64,000 bases of DNA. Source: Chlorella sorokiniana. Its lineage: Eukaryota > Chlorophyta > Trebouxiophyceae > Chlorellales > Chlorellaceae. The translations under genes were made by a program, and so were the position numbers. Each line of letters opens with the position of its first letter. Positions within the stretch are counted from its first letter, which is position 1. Below the pieces are notes generated by a model, which was not told the DNA's origin, did no database searches, and was given only the letters and a program-made list of their open reading frames with translations. The stretch spans positions 1,612,001 to 1,676,000 of the forward strand of contig CP084611.1 in assembly GCA_025917655.1 (NCBI GenBank). The letters run 5' to 3'. Shown piece by piece: positions 1-10,411 of the stretch.

Positions 1-269
1 CGAGCCTCGCAGCCTTGTTTTGGCCGTCTCCTGCGTTTTGAGTCTGCGTGCTGGGCGCCAGCGTGGTTCACAGCATGCCAAGGCATCTGCAGCTCTTCAG
101 CGGTTCATCACAATCCACATTGTCTTGATGTTGTGCATAACAGTAGCTAGCAGGGGAGAGGACCATCAGGCTTGACGGCGCTTGCACGCGCTCTTCCTCT
201 CAACGCCTCACAAAGTTCCTGTGAAACACGTTCACAAGCCATCAGCAAGCCGGGAAACGGCGAGCTGCC
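1..269. promoter_or_regulatory. Upstream region of the MFS gene
   Basis: No gene seen. It contains the presumed promoter and 5' UTR of the MFS transporter. Confidence 0.3.
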
Positions 270-3213
270 ATGTCGGACGGTGTCAATGGCGGCACAGACG
301 ACTTGGGTCATAGCGGCGGCGGCGGCGCACCCGCTCCGCACGCTCCCACTGAGAAGCACGGCTTCCGGGACTACGCCCGCGTGTTGCGCACACAACGCAA
401 CTTTAGATACTTGTGGATAGCGGAGACTGTTGATAACGTGGGCAGCTGGCTGGTGAGTCACACCGGGGGCATGGATGGCAGCACGTGCTCGGCTCACCAC
501 CGCCTGTGGACACCGAGCGCACCGTGCCTGCTGCACCCGCGCGCACAGAGCTACGTCGCCACGCTGGAGCTGGCCTCCGCGTTCAGCGGCGGGAGCGGGC
601 TGGCGCTGAGCGCCGTGGTGCTCATCCGCTTCCTGCCGTCCCTGCTGCTGGCGCCCGTGTGCGGCGTGGTGGCCGACAGGTGTGGGCAGCTGCACACCAG
701 GGGGGCCTCACGACACATCCCAGGCGGGGCAGGGAAGAACCAAGCCGAAGGAGACGAACCTTTCCCAGCACCCAGCGCACGCATTGTGTTTCTGTGGTGC
801 CGTCGCGACCGTGTGCCCCACCCTGCTGCTGGCCCGCAGGGTCAACCGCATACGCGTGCTGACAGCGGCGGCGCTGGCCGACGCTGCCGTGGTTGCGCTG
901 CTGGCCCTGGTGCGCGGCCCCTCCCAGGTCGGCCTGCTGTACGCGCTGCTCACCCTCCAGTTCTCGGCTGCCGCCTTCTACGACCCAGGTGAGGGCCGCG
1001 GGCGGCTTCCGCCAGCCATGCGCTGCCTGGCTGCTGTGCAGCGCTGCCCGCCTGCCCTCCCCTGCCCAGGCCTGCGCTCAGTCCCGCCTGCCTGCCGCTG
1101 CCGCCCCCACAGCCCGCAAGGCGCTGGTGCCGGTGCTGGTGCCGGCTGGGGACCTGCACCTGGCCACCACCATCGACTCGTTTGCGTGGTCCATCACGGG
1201 CGCTGTGGGCGCGTCGCTGGGCGGCCTGGTGGCCTCGCGCCTCGGCCAGCAGGCCTGCTTCCTGGTGGTGGGTGTGGGGTGTGGGGGGGTGCGCGCGCGC
1301 GCTTGCATGGGGAGGGGTCGGCGATTGCTGGGTGTTGTGTGGGACGAAGAAAGTGAGGCGTGAGCCGCGAGCCCCTGGCCGCACCCCGCTGGCTTCCGGC
1401 GCAGCTGCCGTCGCTCGTCACCCCCGGAAAGGTCTGTTGGCCAGCTGCGCAGGCCCCCTCGCTCCTGCTTGCTGCCGCGCAGGATGCCGCCACCTTTGTG
1501 GTGGCCGCTTGGTGCGCGTGGCAGCTGCCGCGGGGCTGGGTGCGCCTGATGCCGCATCTCGCCAGCTGAAGAAGCACAGCAGCCTGCGGTCGGTGGAGCT
1601 GGCGCCGCTTGTGGAGCATCAGGCGGGGGCGTCGGCCAGGCAGGGGAAGGGCAGCAGGCGCAAGGGCGGCCAGAGGAGGCGGCGGAGCTGTTGGCAAGCG
1701 CCGGAGCTGGGGGTCAGCTGGCCGGAGCTGTGACGCACCCGGAGCGCCGCTTGCACCAACCCGCGGTGGTAGAGGAAGGGGTGGGGGCGCCGCGCTGCTG
1801 GCAGTGCAGTCTGAGATTGAGGTGGAGGAGGAGGAGGAGGAGCAGCAGCAGCGCCACCAGGCGCACCAAAATGGCATCCACCCACTGGCACTGGGCAGCC
1901 GCGGGGGCGCGGCCGCGCTGCTGGCAGCGGCGGGGGCGGCTGCAGCCGAGGGGCTGCGGGCGCTGCGGGAGGGGTGGCGGTACGTGAGCGGGCGTGAGCA
2001 GCGCGACGTGGCGGCCCTGGTGCTGATGAAGTGCTGCGCGGCGCTGGTGTGGGGGCGGTCGACCTGCTGAACGTCAAGTTCAGCGAGATGCCGCGCCTGC
2101 AGCTGGGCGACGCGTCCACCACGCTGGGCCTCATCTTCGCAACAGGTGGGCTGCCCCTGCGGCGCCCGCGCTGCATCGCTGCATCCCCGGCAGCGGCGGC
2201 CCTTGGCAGGGCTGTGCTGCCCGGCTGCGGGCCCACCCGCCCTGCCTGATGCCCGTGCCTCACCACCAGCCGGAACCCCACCCTTGCGCAGTGGGCCTTG
2301 GCTGCTTTGTGGGGCCGCTGGCCATGAACCGGGTGGTGGCGCGCGGCCCGCGCCGTTGCGCTGGGGCGTCGCCGCCTCCTACTCCCTCTTCTTCCTGGGC
2401 CTGCTGGTGATGGGCCTGTCGCCAAACATCGCCCTCGTGCTCCTCTCCACCTTTGTGCGCTCAATGGGTGAGGGGGTCGGCCGGGGCTGGGGGCCATGCT
2501 CGGGCGAGGGGACAGCCGGGGCTGGGGGCGCCAGCTGCCCAGCAGCACGCCTGTGGCCACCCAGCCAGGTGTGTCAAGGCAGCGGCGTGCACCGGCCTAT
2601 CCCTGTACCCGCCTGTCCGCTGGCCCCCGCAGGCAGCGCCACCTTGTGGGTGTACAGCACCCTGCTGCTGCAGCAGCGGGTGCCCAACGAGCTGCTGGGA
2701 CGCATGTCGGGTGGGTGGGTGGGTGGGTAGGGGGGGAGGGGGGCCGGGGCTGAATGGGGGTGGCACGGGGTGGGGGCCCACTGATGCTGCCACCTGGTTG
2801 CCAGGCGTGGTGCCGCTTGTGACCATCGGGCCTCTCGCTGCGGCCCCTCGCTGCCCCCCTTTGCCAACCTGCAGCCATTGAGTCCGCCCTGTTCACAATC
2901 ACCGAGACCGCGTCGTCCCTGTTTGGAGGTAGGCTGAAGCCTACTTGATGGGAGCAGATGGCAGCATGCTGTGCCCGCTCAGCATAGAAGTGCGGTCCTG
3001 CTGCCTGCCCTCCTGCTGAAACCCTCTCCCCCGCTTGCTTCAGGCGCTGCATTCGACGTGCTGCACCTCACCCTGCACCAGCTGCTCTTCATCCTCACAG
3101 CCGCAGCGGGGGTAATGGCAGCGGGCTGGGCTGCGTACGCCGCTCTTGCCAACCGCAGCAGCTCCCCAGCGTATGCGCCGGTGCGGCAGGACATTGATGA
3201 AGGCGGCGTGTGA
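270..3213 (+). CDS. Major facilitator superfamily (MFS) transporter, multi-exon
   Basis: A membrane transporter of the MFS class, nearest in feel to the EntS/MFS_3 branch; the substrate cannot be told. The ATG at 270 opens an exon ending at 452 (GT donor at 453). Exon 2 (549-679) carries hydrophobic helices and ends in VVADR, the loop 2-3 signature region of MFS. Exon 3 is 840-988, exon 4 1113-1267 and exon 5 starts at 1483; joining exons 4 and 5 gives FLVDAATFVVAAW, a typical MFS_3 helix. Later exons near 2290-2465, 2635-2708, 2870-2928 and 3043-3213 carry further helices (SYSLFFLGLLVMGLSP, LLFILTAAAGVMAAGW) and the tail ends DIDEGGV. An acidic, glutamate-rich central loop lies near 1820-1860. 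The frame slips near 1540 and 2035 without an intron, probably base-calling errors. The family is secure; the exact exon chain is not. Confidence 0.8.
2707..2753 (+). repeat. G-rich simple repeat, potential G-quadruplex, in MFS intron
   Basis: A run of GGGT units followed by G tracts starts exactly after an exon of the MFS gene. It has more than four G-triplets with one-base loops, so it could form a quadruplex in DNA or nascent RNA. Similar G-rich starts occur in many introns of this window. Confidence 0.6.
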
Positions 3214-4641
3214 CATGCCTGCCTGCACAGGCAGCCTCCTGCACCCCCTTGCTTGGCTGTGTTACACAACACACTCAACACACGGCATACAGAGGAACAG
3301 AAGGGGGCCTGTGACCGCAACACATATCGCACAGTGCTTGCGGCTACGCGGCCGCAACAAAACAGCAGGAGTTTCCGACGCATACATTTGAGGGGTGCGT
3401 GTGACGCACGCCAGATGCTGGTACGAGGCATCGACGACTAGGAAAGGAGCGAGCAAGGGACGGTGTTTGTGTGTGTTTGCTGCTTTTTGAATTGGGCATG
3501 CGCAGCGCGACATGCGGCCTTCAAAACTGTTGAAACGCATCAGCATACGGGAGAGGGGCAGAGGAATACGGCAAGTGCTTGACATGGGGAGAATAAAACC
3601 ACGGCTGGGAGGGTGTGTCATCACTGTGCGATCAAAACGGGGCCGGTGCGGCGCGGCGGCTCAGGGGCAGCGCAGCTCAGCCCCCGAGGCGGTGGTGGTG
3701 GGGAGAGAAGATGTGGAGGGGTGGATGGTGCAGCAAGGGTAAAGATGCGCAGCAAGAACAGAAGAAGCTCAAGCAGGGGAGACGAGTGCACACGTATTGC
3801 CAGGCGGCAGGCACATGCGCCACCCGCCGCAGCGGCACGAGTAGCGGCAACTGGAAACAGGTGAGATGCGATCGGGAGGGTAGTTTGGGTAATCAAAGAA
3901 TTGAAGAGGAGCCAGCAGGTTCAAGAGCTGCTTCAATGCAGAAAGGAGGGGGGCGGGACTGGGAACAGGGGCGTACAAGGGCGCAGGGCAAGCAGCAGCC
4001 ACGCTGCGCCCGGCAGCTGGGCTGGGCTGGGGGGGCAGCGCGCGCAAGCCGCCCCCGTTCGCCTTCCCCAGCCTTCCTACTATCAAGGGGTACAGGACAG
4101 CAGCGCGGCAGACAGGGACTGTGGAAAACAGGGCAGCACGGGTGCGGGTGAGCGCCCGGCGGCGCACAAGACGAGAGGCGCCCAAGCGGCATTTGCGGGC
4201 AGGAAAAATGGGGGAGGGCGCCGCACATGCGAGCAGACGCGGCGGGGTGTCAAAAAAGGGGGCGTTGGGCGCGCTGCATGCTTGTGGGGGCCAGGCCGAC
4301 CTATTCAATCACTGCGCGCAACTGATGGGGGTGCGGCAGCCCTACTGGCCAAGCGAGCTCCTAGATCGTGGAGGGGAGGGGTGGGGGTGGGCCAAGGTTG
4401 CGGGTGGGTGATGGGATCAGGTGACGGGATTGCAGTGCTACGAGAAGGGAAAGTAAGGTGGGGAAGGGGGTCGAGGTGGGCGGGCCCCGCAGCCGGTGCC
4501 TGCCACCATCGCCCCCTCCCTCGCGGGGGCAGCAGGCCCGGCAGCCGCAAGGCCCGGCCTGCCCGTGCGGAGTCACGTGTTGGTTTGGCTTGGGGGTGGG
4601 GTGAGTTGAGCAGCTGCTGCCTCGGCAGCGGTGCAGCTGCG
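3214..4641. other. Convergent intergenic region, no gene seen
   Basis: This 1.4 kb lies between the 3' ends of the MFS gene (+) and the glutamine-rich gene (-). It probably holds both 3' untranslated regions. Open frames here are low-complexity and match nothing. I see no RNA gene or mobile element. Confidence 0.6.
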
Positions 4642-7238
4642 TCAGAAGCCGGTGCCCAGGCGCAGGCCAGCCAGGTAGGAGCCAAAGGGGTCGTTGCGGT
4701 CGCCCTGCGAGGAGGGGGGTGGGGGTGGGGGTGGGGGTCACAGGCCGATGGTCGTCACCTTCACGTCAGCCATGATGTGCGGGGTGCAACTTGTGCATTA
4801 ACACACACACACACGCACCTGGGCGTTGCCCCAGAGGGAGGCGAGGTCGCCAGGCTGCTGAGGGGGCCTGGCGCGGGTGCGGCCTGGGCGCCTGGGGCGG
4901 CGGCGCTGCCAGCATTGGGGGCGGGGTGGTGGCCGGCTGCGCCCTCGCCCAGGCTCAGCCTGTCCAGCTCGTCGGGCAGCAGGGCGCCGCCCCACAGGTG
5001 GTATGTGTCGCCGCCGCCGCCGCCGCCCTCTGCGCCGGTGGCAGGCCTGGCGGGAGGGAAGGGGAGCTGGGGGAGGGCGAGGGGGCATGCGTCAGCATGG
5101 CAGCAGGGCCAGGCGCGGTCCAGGGGCGGCAGGCTGAGCCAACGCAGCCACGTCGCCCTTCCCCGGCCCCCCCAGCCCTCACTTGTCGCTGGTGGCCTGG
5201 CTGGCGGCGTCGCCGCCCTCCCCCTCCAGCTCCGACAGCAGCACGCCCTCCCCCTCGCCGGAGGGGCCGCCGAAGAAGCCGTACTGCGAGGCGTCAAACT
5301 GGGCCGCCATCTGCTCCACGCGAGCCTTCAGGGCGGCCTCGTCTGCGGGCCGCGGCAGGGGGCGGCGGGAGGGTGCGGCGCCTCAGCACCAGCCAAGCTC
5401 GGGCCCCCATCAAGACCTGGCCGGTTGTTGCAGAACAACATCAACCATTCCGTCAGCAGAGCAACCACCCTGCCCCCTGTGATCTGCCGCGCCCCCCCCC
5501 CCCCCTCCCTCCTTAAAGGGGCGCACCGATTGCTGGCTTGCGCGCCGGCTCTTCCCCATCCAGCGGGAAGTCATCCTCCTCATCGCCGCCGCCCACGCTG
5601 GCACCCGCCTCGCTGGCAGCGCGCACAGAGCCCGCGGTGGTGCCGCACGGCGGGCCGCCCAGCGCTGCCGCGGCGGCAGCCACGGCGGAGGCCTGGGAGT
5701 TGGCTGGGGAGGCGGGGGCGGGAGGGTGGGAGCGCCCAGCAGGCGGCGGCCGACAGCGTGGGCGGGTGCGGGGCGGAGCCGATGGGTATGGGGGGGGTGC
5801 CGGCGGCGGTGGGGGTGCCAGCGCGCATGCCCTCCATCTCTGAGCGGTGCGCCTCCGCCACAATCTTCACGTCTGCAGGGCGCAAGGGGGGGGGGGGGGG
5901 CAGCCAGCAGCGGTGAGCACGCGCAGCCGATAGGCGTCTTGGCGGGCGCCGGGCAGGCAACAGCATCAGGGCAGCCGGATCTCATTTGCCCAGCAGCGGG
6001 CGAGGTCCCCCCGGGCCCTCCCGCCACCGCGCACCCGAGGCGGAGAGGCCCCCAGCAGGCCGGCGTTGACCGCCGCCTCCACTGTGATGCCCAGCTGGGC
6101 CAGCGTGCGCCCAATGTCCTGCAGCACCTGGATGGGGTCCACGCCCGAGGCGTCCCCGGGCCGCGCAGCAAGGGCCAGCGCAGCGCCCGCGCCGCCGCCG
6201 GGCCGTGCCATGCCCTGCTGCTGCGGCGGCAGCGGAGGGCGCTGGGCCCCAAACTGCGCCAGCAGGTTGGCCTGCTGCAGCTGGGCCGTCGCAGCGCCGC
6301 CGGTCGGGCGCAGCGCCTGGCCCCCACAAAGGCAGCGCCGTTGGCCAGCCCAGGGGGCCGCCGGGCGCTGCGCCTGCGGCAGCTGCACGCCGCCGACGCC
6401 GCGCTGGCCGCCCGCCTGCAGCGCGTTGAGCAGTGCGGCCTGCTGTTGGGAGCTGAGGTTGGCTGCGGCGGGCGCGCCCAGCCCGCCCTTGCTCAGCTGC
6501 TGGGTGGCGTTGATGTGCTGCAGCTGCGCAATCTGCTCGGGGTGAGGGTGACGCCCGAGGGCAGGCGCAGGCCTGCACCGGCGACAGGGGTGAAGGGGAG
6601 AGGAGGGTTGGCGCGTGCAGTTGGGGCAATTTCAGTGTTGGGTGGGGCTCGGGTCATGCAGGCGGGCCGAGGCTTCCGTAAGGGCGACGGGGACGGTCTG
6701 GCCAGGGAGGCAGCAGAGATCTGTGACCGCCCCCCCTCGACCCCCTCCGCCGACCCCGTCTCACCCGCTCCCTGCAGGGCAGCCTGCTGCTGGCGCTGCA
6801 TGGCGATGAGCGCCTCGCTCTGCAGCTGGGAGGGCGGGCGGCCGGCCAGCCCCGCCTGCAGGCCGTTGCCGCCCCGCAGTGCCTGGCTCAGCAGCAGCTG
6901 CTGCTGCGCGGCGGCGTGCGCCTGGCTGTTCAGGTTGTGCGCCTGCTGCAGCGCCTGCAGCCCAGCCGCGGCGTTGCCGCCACCCAGCAGCGCGGCCAGC
7001 GCGGGGTTGAGGCCGCCAGCACCGCCGCCCAGGGCGCCGGGGCGCATGCCCGCGGCTGCCGCAGCGGCCGCCTGGTTCAGGTTGAGCTGCTGCTGCAGAG
7101 CGAGGTTGTTGATCTGGCCCTGAAGCAGCTGGTTCTGCTGGGCGGCGGACAGGCCGGCGCGGCTCAGCGCTGTGGCCTGGCTCAGCAGGCTCTGCTGCTG
7201 CAGCAGAGCCGCATTCTGCTGCTGCTGCAGAAGGTGGC

Positions 7239-7283
<45 letters not shown>

Positions 7284-8400
7284 GCAGGGCGTGCTGCAGC
7301 AGCGCCGCGTTCTGGCTGGTCAGGCCGGCGGCGTCGGCTGCTGCTGCTGCTGCTGCAGCTGCATGGGGGGCAGGCGGGGGAAGGGGGAGGGCCGTCAGCA
7401 TCCAAAAAACACAGAGCAAGAGGGTGTGGCAGCGGGCAAGGCGGAGGCTGAAGGCAGAGGAAGCGCGGGGGGCTCACGTTGCGCAGCATCGCCTGCTGGC
7501 GCATGGCGGCCGCCGAGGCTGCCTGCGCGGCCTGCGCCGCCGCGTGCAGGTTGGCCAGCGAGGCCGCCTGCGACTGCGGAGGGCCCTGACCGTAGCCGGC
7601 GCCTCCCTGTGGGAGGCCCTGGGCGCGCTGCTGCTGCGCCAGGTGCTGCTGCAGCAGCTGCTGCTGGGCAGTGGCGGACAGCCCGTTGGGCAGCTGGCCC
7701 GAGGGCAGGCGCTGCGCCTGCTGCAGGTGCGCGGGCAGCCCGGCCAGCGGGTTGGGGGAGGGCACCGAGTTCATGCGGGACAGGCCGCCGTCAAAGCTGG
7801 AGGACAGGGGTTGGCGGGGCCGGCGGAGGGCGGGCGCTGGATGCCGGGGCCGGCTGCGCCGAGGATGGCGTCGCTGGGGGCGCCCCGGGGGCCCCACCTG
7901 CTGCCAGTTGGGGCGGGGCATGCCATCCAGGCTGGACCAGCCCTTGCCGGGGCCACCCCCATGCCGACGGCTCCAGAGTCCACGGCGTGATGGGGCAGGG
8001 CGCCGCCCGGCGGGCCCGCCAGCCCGCTGCTCAGCGTGCGGGGCGTGTTGGTCAGGGAGCTGGCCGGGCTGGGCCCCCTGGATGGGCCTCCCAGCAGCTC
8101 CTGCTGCAGCTGGAGCTGTGTGGGGGCGCCTGAGGCACCATGCCGGCGCTGCTGCCTGAACGCGCAAAGGTTCCGAGCTGCGCGGCCAAGGTGTCGGCCC
8201 CGGCGGCGCCGCCGCCTGCAAGGAGCCCTTGCTGCTGCTGGACACTTGCTGAAGGTGGCTGGGCCGCTGCGGAGGGGGAGCATAGGCACACCTGCGGGGC
8301 GATCGGCGTGGGAGGGGGCTGTCATGTGGCCCGGGAGCCAAACGCACGTGGGTAGGGGTGAGGCCTCGCCTTTGAGCAAAGCGACTGGCGCAGGCAAGGC
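4642..8400 (-). CDS. Glutamine-rich low-complexity protein, possibly PAT1-like
   Basis: A multi-exon gene read leftwards; the stop at 4642-4644 follows SYLAGLRLGTGF. From the N-terminus it has a Ser/Pro/Gln stretch (about 8130-7770), a Gln/Leu/Ala-rich region with 14 consecutive Gln (7240-7281), and an ordered-looking exon containing DPIQVLQDIGRTLAQLGITV (about 6150-6060). Then come DVKIVAEAHRSEMEGMRAG (about 5870), an acidic stretch EEDDFPLDGEEPA (about 5550) and an exon with QFDASQYGFFGG (about 5310-5285) followed by acidic residues. The last exon begins after a CAG at about 4707. The FDASQYGFFG motif resembles the N-terminal motif of plant PAT1 mRNA-decay proteins, but here it lies near the C-terminus. 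A transcriptional or mRNA-decay cofactor is possible; I do not assign one. The start is uncertain (about 8300-8400). Confidence 0.55.
4798..4815. repeat. (CA)n microsatellite
   Basis: Short CA run just inside the last intron of the glutamine-rich gene, next to the donor of its penultimate exon. Confidence 0.8.
5886..5900. repeat. 15-base G tract (C tract on the coding strand)
   Basis: On the minus strand this is a C run just upstream of a CAG acceptor, so it acts as the polypyrimidine tract of an intron in the glutamine-rich gene. Its length makes it prone to length error. Confidence 0.7.
7240..7281 (-). repeat. (CAG)14 coding repeat, polyglutamine
   Basis: Fourteen CTG on the plus strand, read as 14 Gln in the minus-strand gene. 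Shorter interrupted CAG runs flank it, so this is the core of a longer Gln-rich domain. Confidence 0.9.
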
Positions 8401-9087
8401 TAGGCTGCCAAGCAGGCACTAGTGATGGCTGGAGCCATATGGTGGCGGGCAAAGGGCTGGACTGGCAAGTCGCTCGCAGCGAGTGGCACCTTGCAGGCCA
8501 GCGAGAGCGGCTCAGACTGCGGTGCACGGCGCAGAGGCTGCCCCCGCTGAGAAAGGCTTTTAGAAGAGGGCAGCAGCAGGGCAATCAGTGCCGGCCAGCG
8601 GTGTTAAGTGAGGGTTCTTGGCAGCCCCTGACCTGTGTCTCGCTAGAGGCCGCACGAGCTGATGGTCAATGCAAGTTGGCTGCCCAACACGCGGGAAAAG
8701 TCATCAACAGGGGTGGGAAGAGCAGGTGGTTCACCGCTGGCCAACCCGAGGAGAGCTGGAGCCAGTGAAGTAGGATTCTAGCACCGGTGATACAACGGTG
8801 GCGCTCCAATAGTGGGGCGAGGAGGGGAGAGGAAGGCAGCATCGCCCTCAAGCCCTTAACCCAAACTGCAAGTACCCTTTCAAGTACACGGCTCGAACAT
8901 TTTGCATTGTTGCACATTGACCTGCAAAATATCTGAAACATGGCCAGTTTGGGGCGTTGGCCGCTCGCACTGCGTGCCGGCACACTGTCGCCGGGCAAAC
9001 CTGGAGTGCTGCCACGACACAGGCTATGCAGTGCCACATCGCATCTTGTAAGTTGATTTGAGATGATGCCTTGCTGTCGAGCTCCGT
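8401..9087. promoter_or_regulatory. Divergent intergenic region
   Basis: Separates the 5' ends of the glutamine-rich gene (-) and the RsmE gene (+), so it should hold both promoters. No TATA-like element or RNA gene is evident. Confidence 0.4.
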
Positions 9088-10222
9088 ATGACGTCGCGAC
9101 AGTCGACGTTTGGCTGGTGCCGCCGCTGCCGCCCGCTGCTGCCGGCCAAGGGCTGCGTGAACAAAACTCCTCGGCCTGGCGGATACACAGCCAGGATGAT
9201 CAGGGCTTGCTTTGGCACACTTCTGTGTGCAGGCTGCCTCCACCTCCCAGCCGCCGCGGTTCTACATCCCCACCCCACTTGCCGCTGCCAGCCAAGGCAC
9301 CATGCTGCGCCTGCCCCCTGAGGAGGCGCGGCACGCCACCAAAACGCTGCGCCTGCGGGCCGGCGACGTGCTGGAGCTGTGCGACGGACGCGGCTGGCTT
9401 GTGCGGGCTGAGCTGGCGCAGGCCGACCGCGGGGGGGCCGCGGCGCACGCGCTGGAGGCGGCGTGGCGGGCCCCGCGGGCGGGCTGGCAGTGGGATGTTG
9501 CCTGCGCCTGCGGATCGCTCAAGGGCGGCCGCTCCGACTGGCTGGTGGAGAAGTGCGCGGAGCTGGGTGCTGCCGCCCTGACGCCGCTGCTCACGGAGCG
9601 GTCGCCCGTCATAGGGGCAGCGCGGCCGATGACGATCGGCGGGGGCAGCGCGGCGGCGCTGCCAGGCGGGGAGGTGCGTCACCGCGGTCTGGCGCGCATG
9701 GCCAGCATCCAGACTGCAATAACGCCGTGTGCTAGCCAGCATCCGTGCACCAGCAGTCCGTCTGCTGGCTGGCACACCAGCTCAATGCCTGACAGAACTC
9801 CCCCACCCACAGGGGGCGACGGCGGCGAGGGCGAGGAGGGGTCAGCGGGCAGCGGGCGCGAGTCGCGCTGGGAGCGAGTGGCTACGGCCGCCATGAAGCA
9901 GTGCCTGCGCCCATACAGCCTGCACATAGCGCGGCCGCTCTCCCTGCAGCAGCTGTGTGAGCGCGTGCAGGCGGCGGATGCCGCGCTGGTGGCGGTGGCC
10001 GGGGCACCGCCGCTGCCCGAGGCGGTCGCGCAGCTGCCGCGGCCGCCGCCGGGCGATTGCCTGTCGGGCGCTGTGCGTGGGGCCGGAGGGCGACTGGACG
10101 CCGCGCGAGCTGGAGCAGCTGCTGGCGGGGGGGCGCAGCCCGTGGGCCTGGGCCCGCTGCGGCTGCGCGCTGAGACGGCGGCTGTGTCGCTGCTGGCATA
10201 CGTGCGCCTGCACATGCTCTGA
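9088..10222 (+). CDS. RsmE-type 16S rRNA (uracil-1498-N3)-methyltransferase
   Basis: Predicted SPOUT-class methyltransferase that methylates uridine 1498 (E. coli numbering) in small-subunit rRNA; in an alga it most likely acts in an organelle. Visible pieces are the N-terminal PUA-like part (PRFYIPTPL, then HATKTLRLRAGDVLELCDG), the SPOUT start (KGGRSDWLVEKCAELGA), MKQCLRPY, and the binding motif VGPEGDWTPRELEQLL followed by LRAETAAVSLLAYVRL at the end. An in-frame intron runs from about 9675 to 9812. The GPEG segment is in a different frame from its flanks; one missing base in the 7-G run near 10125 and another slip near 10060 explain this. The start is uncertain: ATG 9088 leads to an Arg/Lys-rich, Cys-containing leader that may be a transit peptide, with an acceptor near 9232. 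Confidence 0.85.
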
Positions 10223-10314
10223 CACCGGCCCAGCCTGGCGGCGGCAGCAGGCGCCGCTCCAGAGAGTCGGCTGGCCTGCAGGCACCCATGTTGTGTGGGC
10301 CTGCTGTGTGTGTG

Positions 10315-10319
10315 TTACA
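10315..10319 (-). terminator. TGTAA poly(A) signal for NUP93
   Basis: TTACA on the plus strand, read as TGTAA on the minus strand, about 95 bases past the NUP93 stop. TGTAA is the usual poly(A) signal in green algae. Confidence 0.55.
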
Positions 10320-10411
10320 CGCGGTAAAGAGGCAGGCAGGCAGCAACTGTAGAGGGGCAGCAGCCGGGCCGCGGAGTCACGGGAGCTCCGTGCCGTGGAG
10401 GGCGGCCCGCG

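Noticed and set aside
3901-5916. A 671-codon plus-strand open frame
   Set aside because: It is antisense to clear exons of the glutamine-rich gene, including the spliced ending GDRNDPFGSYLAG, and is low-complexity Gly/Arg/Ala caused by GC-rich codon structure.
6761-8584. A 607-codon minus-strand open frame as one intronless gene
   Set aside because: It reads one frame through several introns; the Gln/Leu-rich conserved reading switches frames at GT-AG sites, so only parts of it are coding.
9957-10352. RsmE as a pseudogene because GPEG is out of frame
   Set aside because: All motifs are intact and the slip sits at a G7 run; the same type of slip is found in essential single-copy genes across the window.
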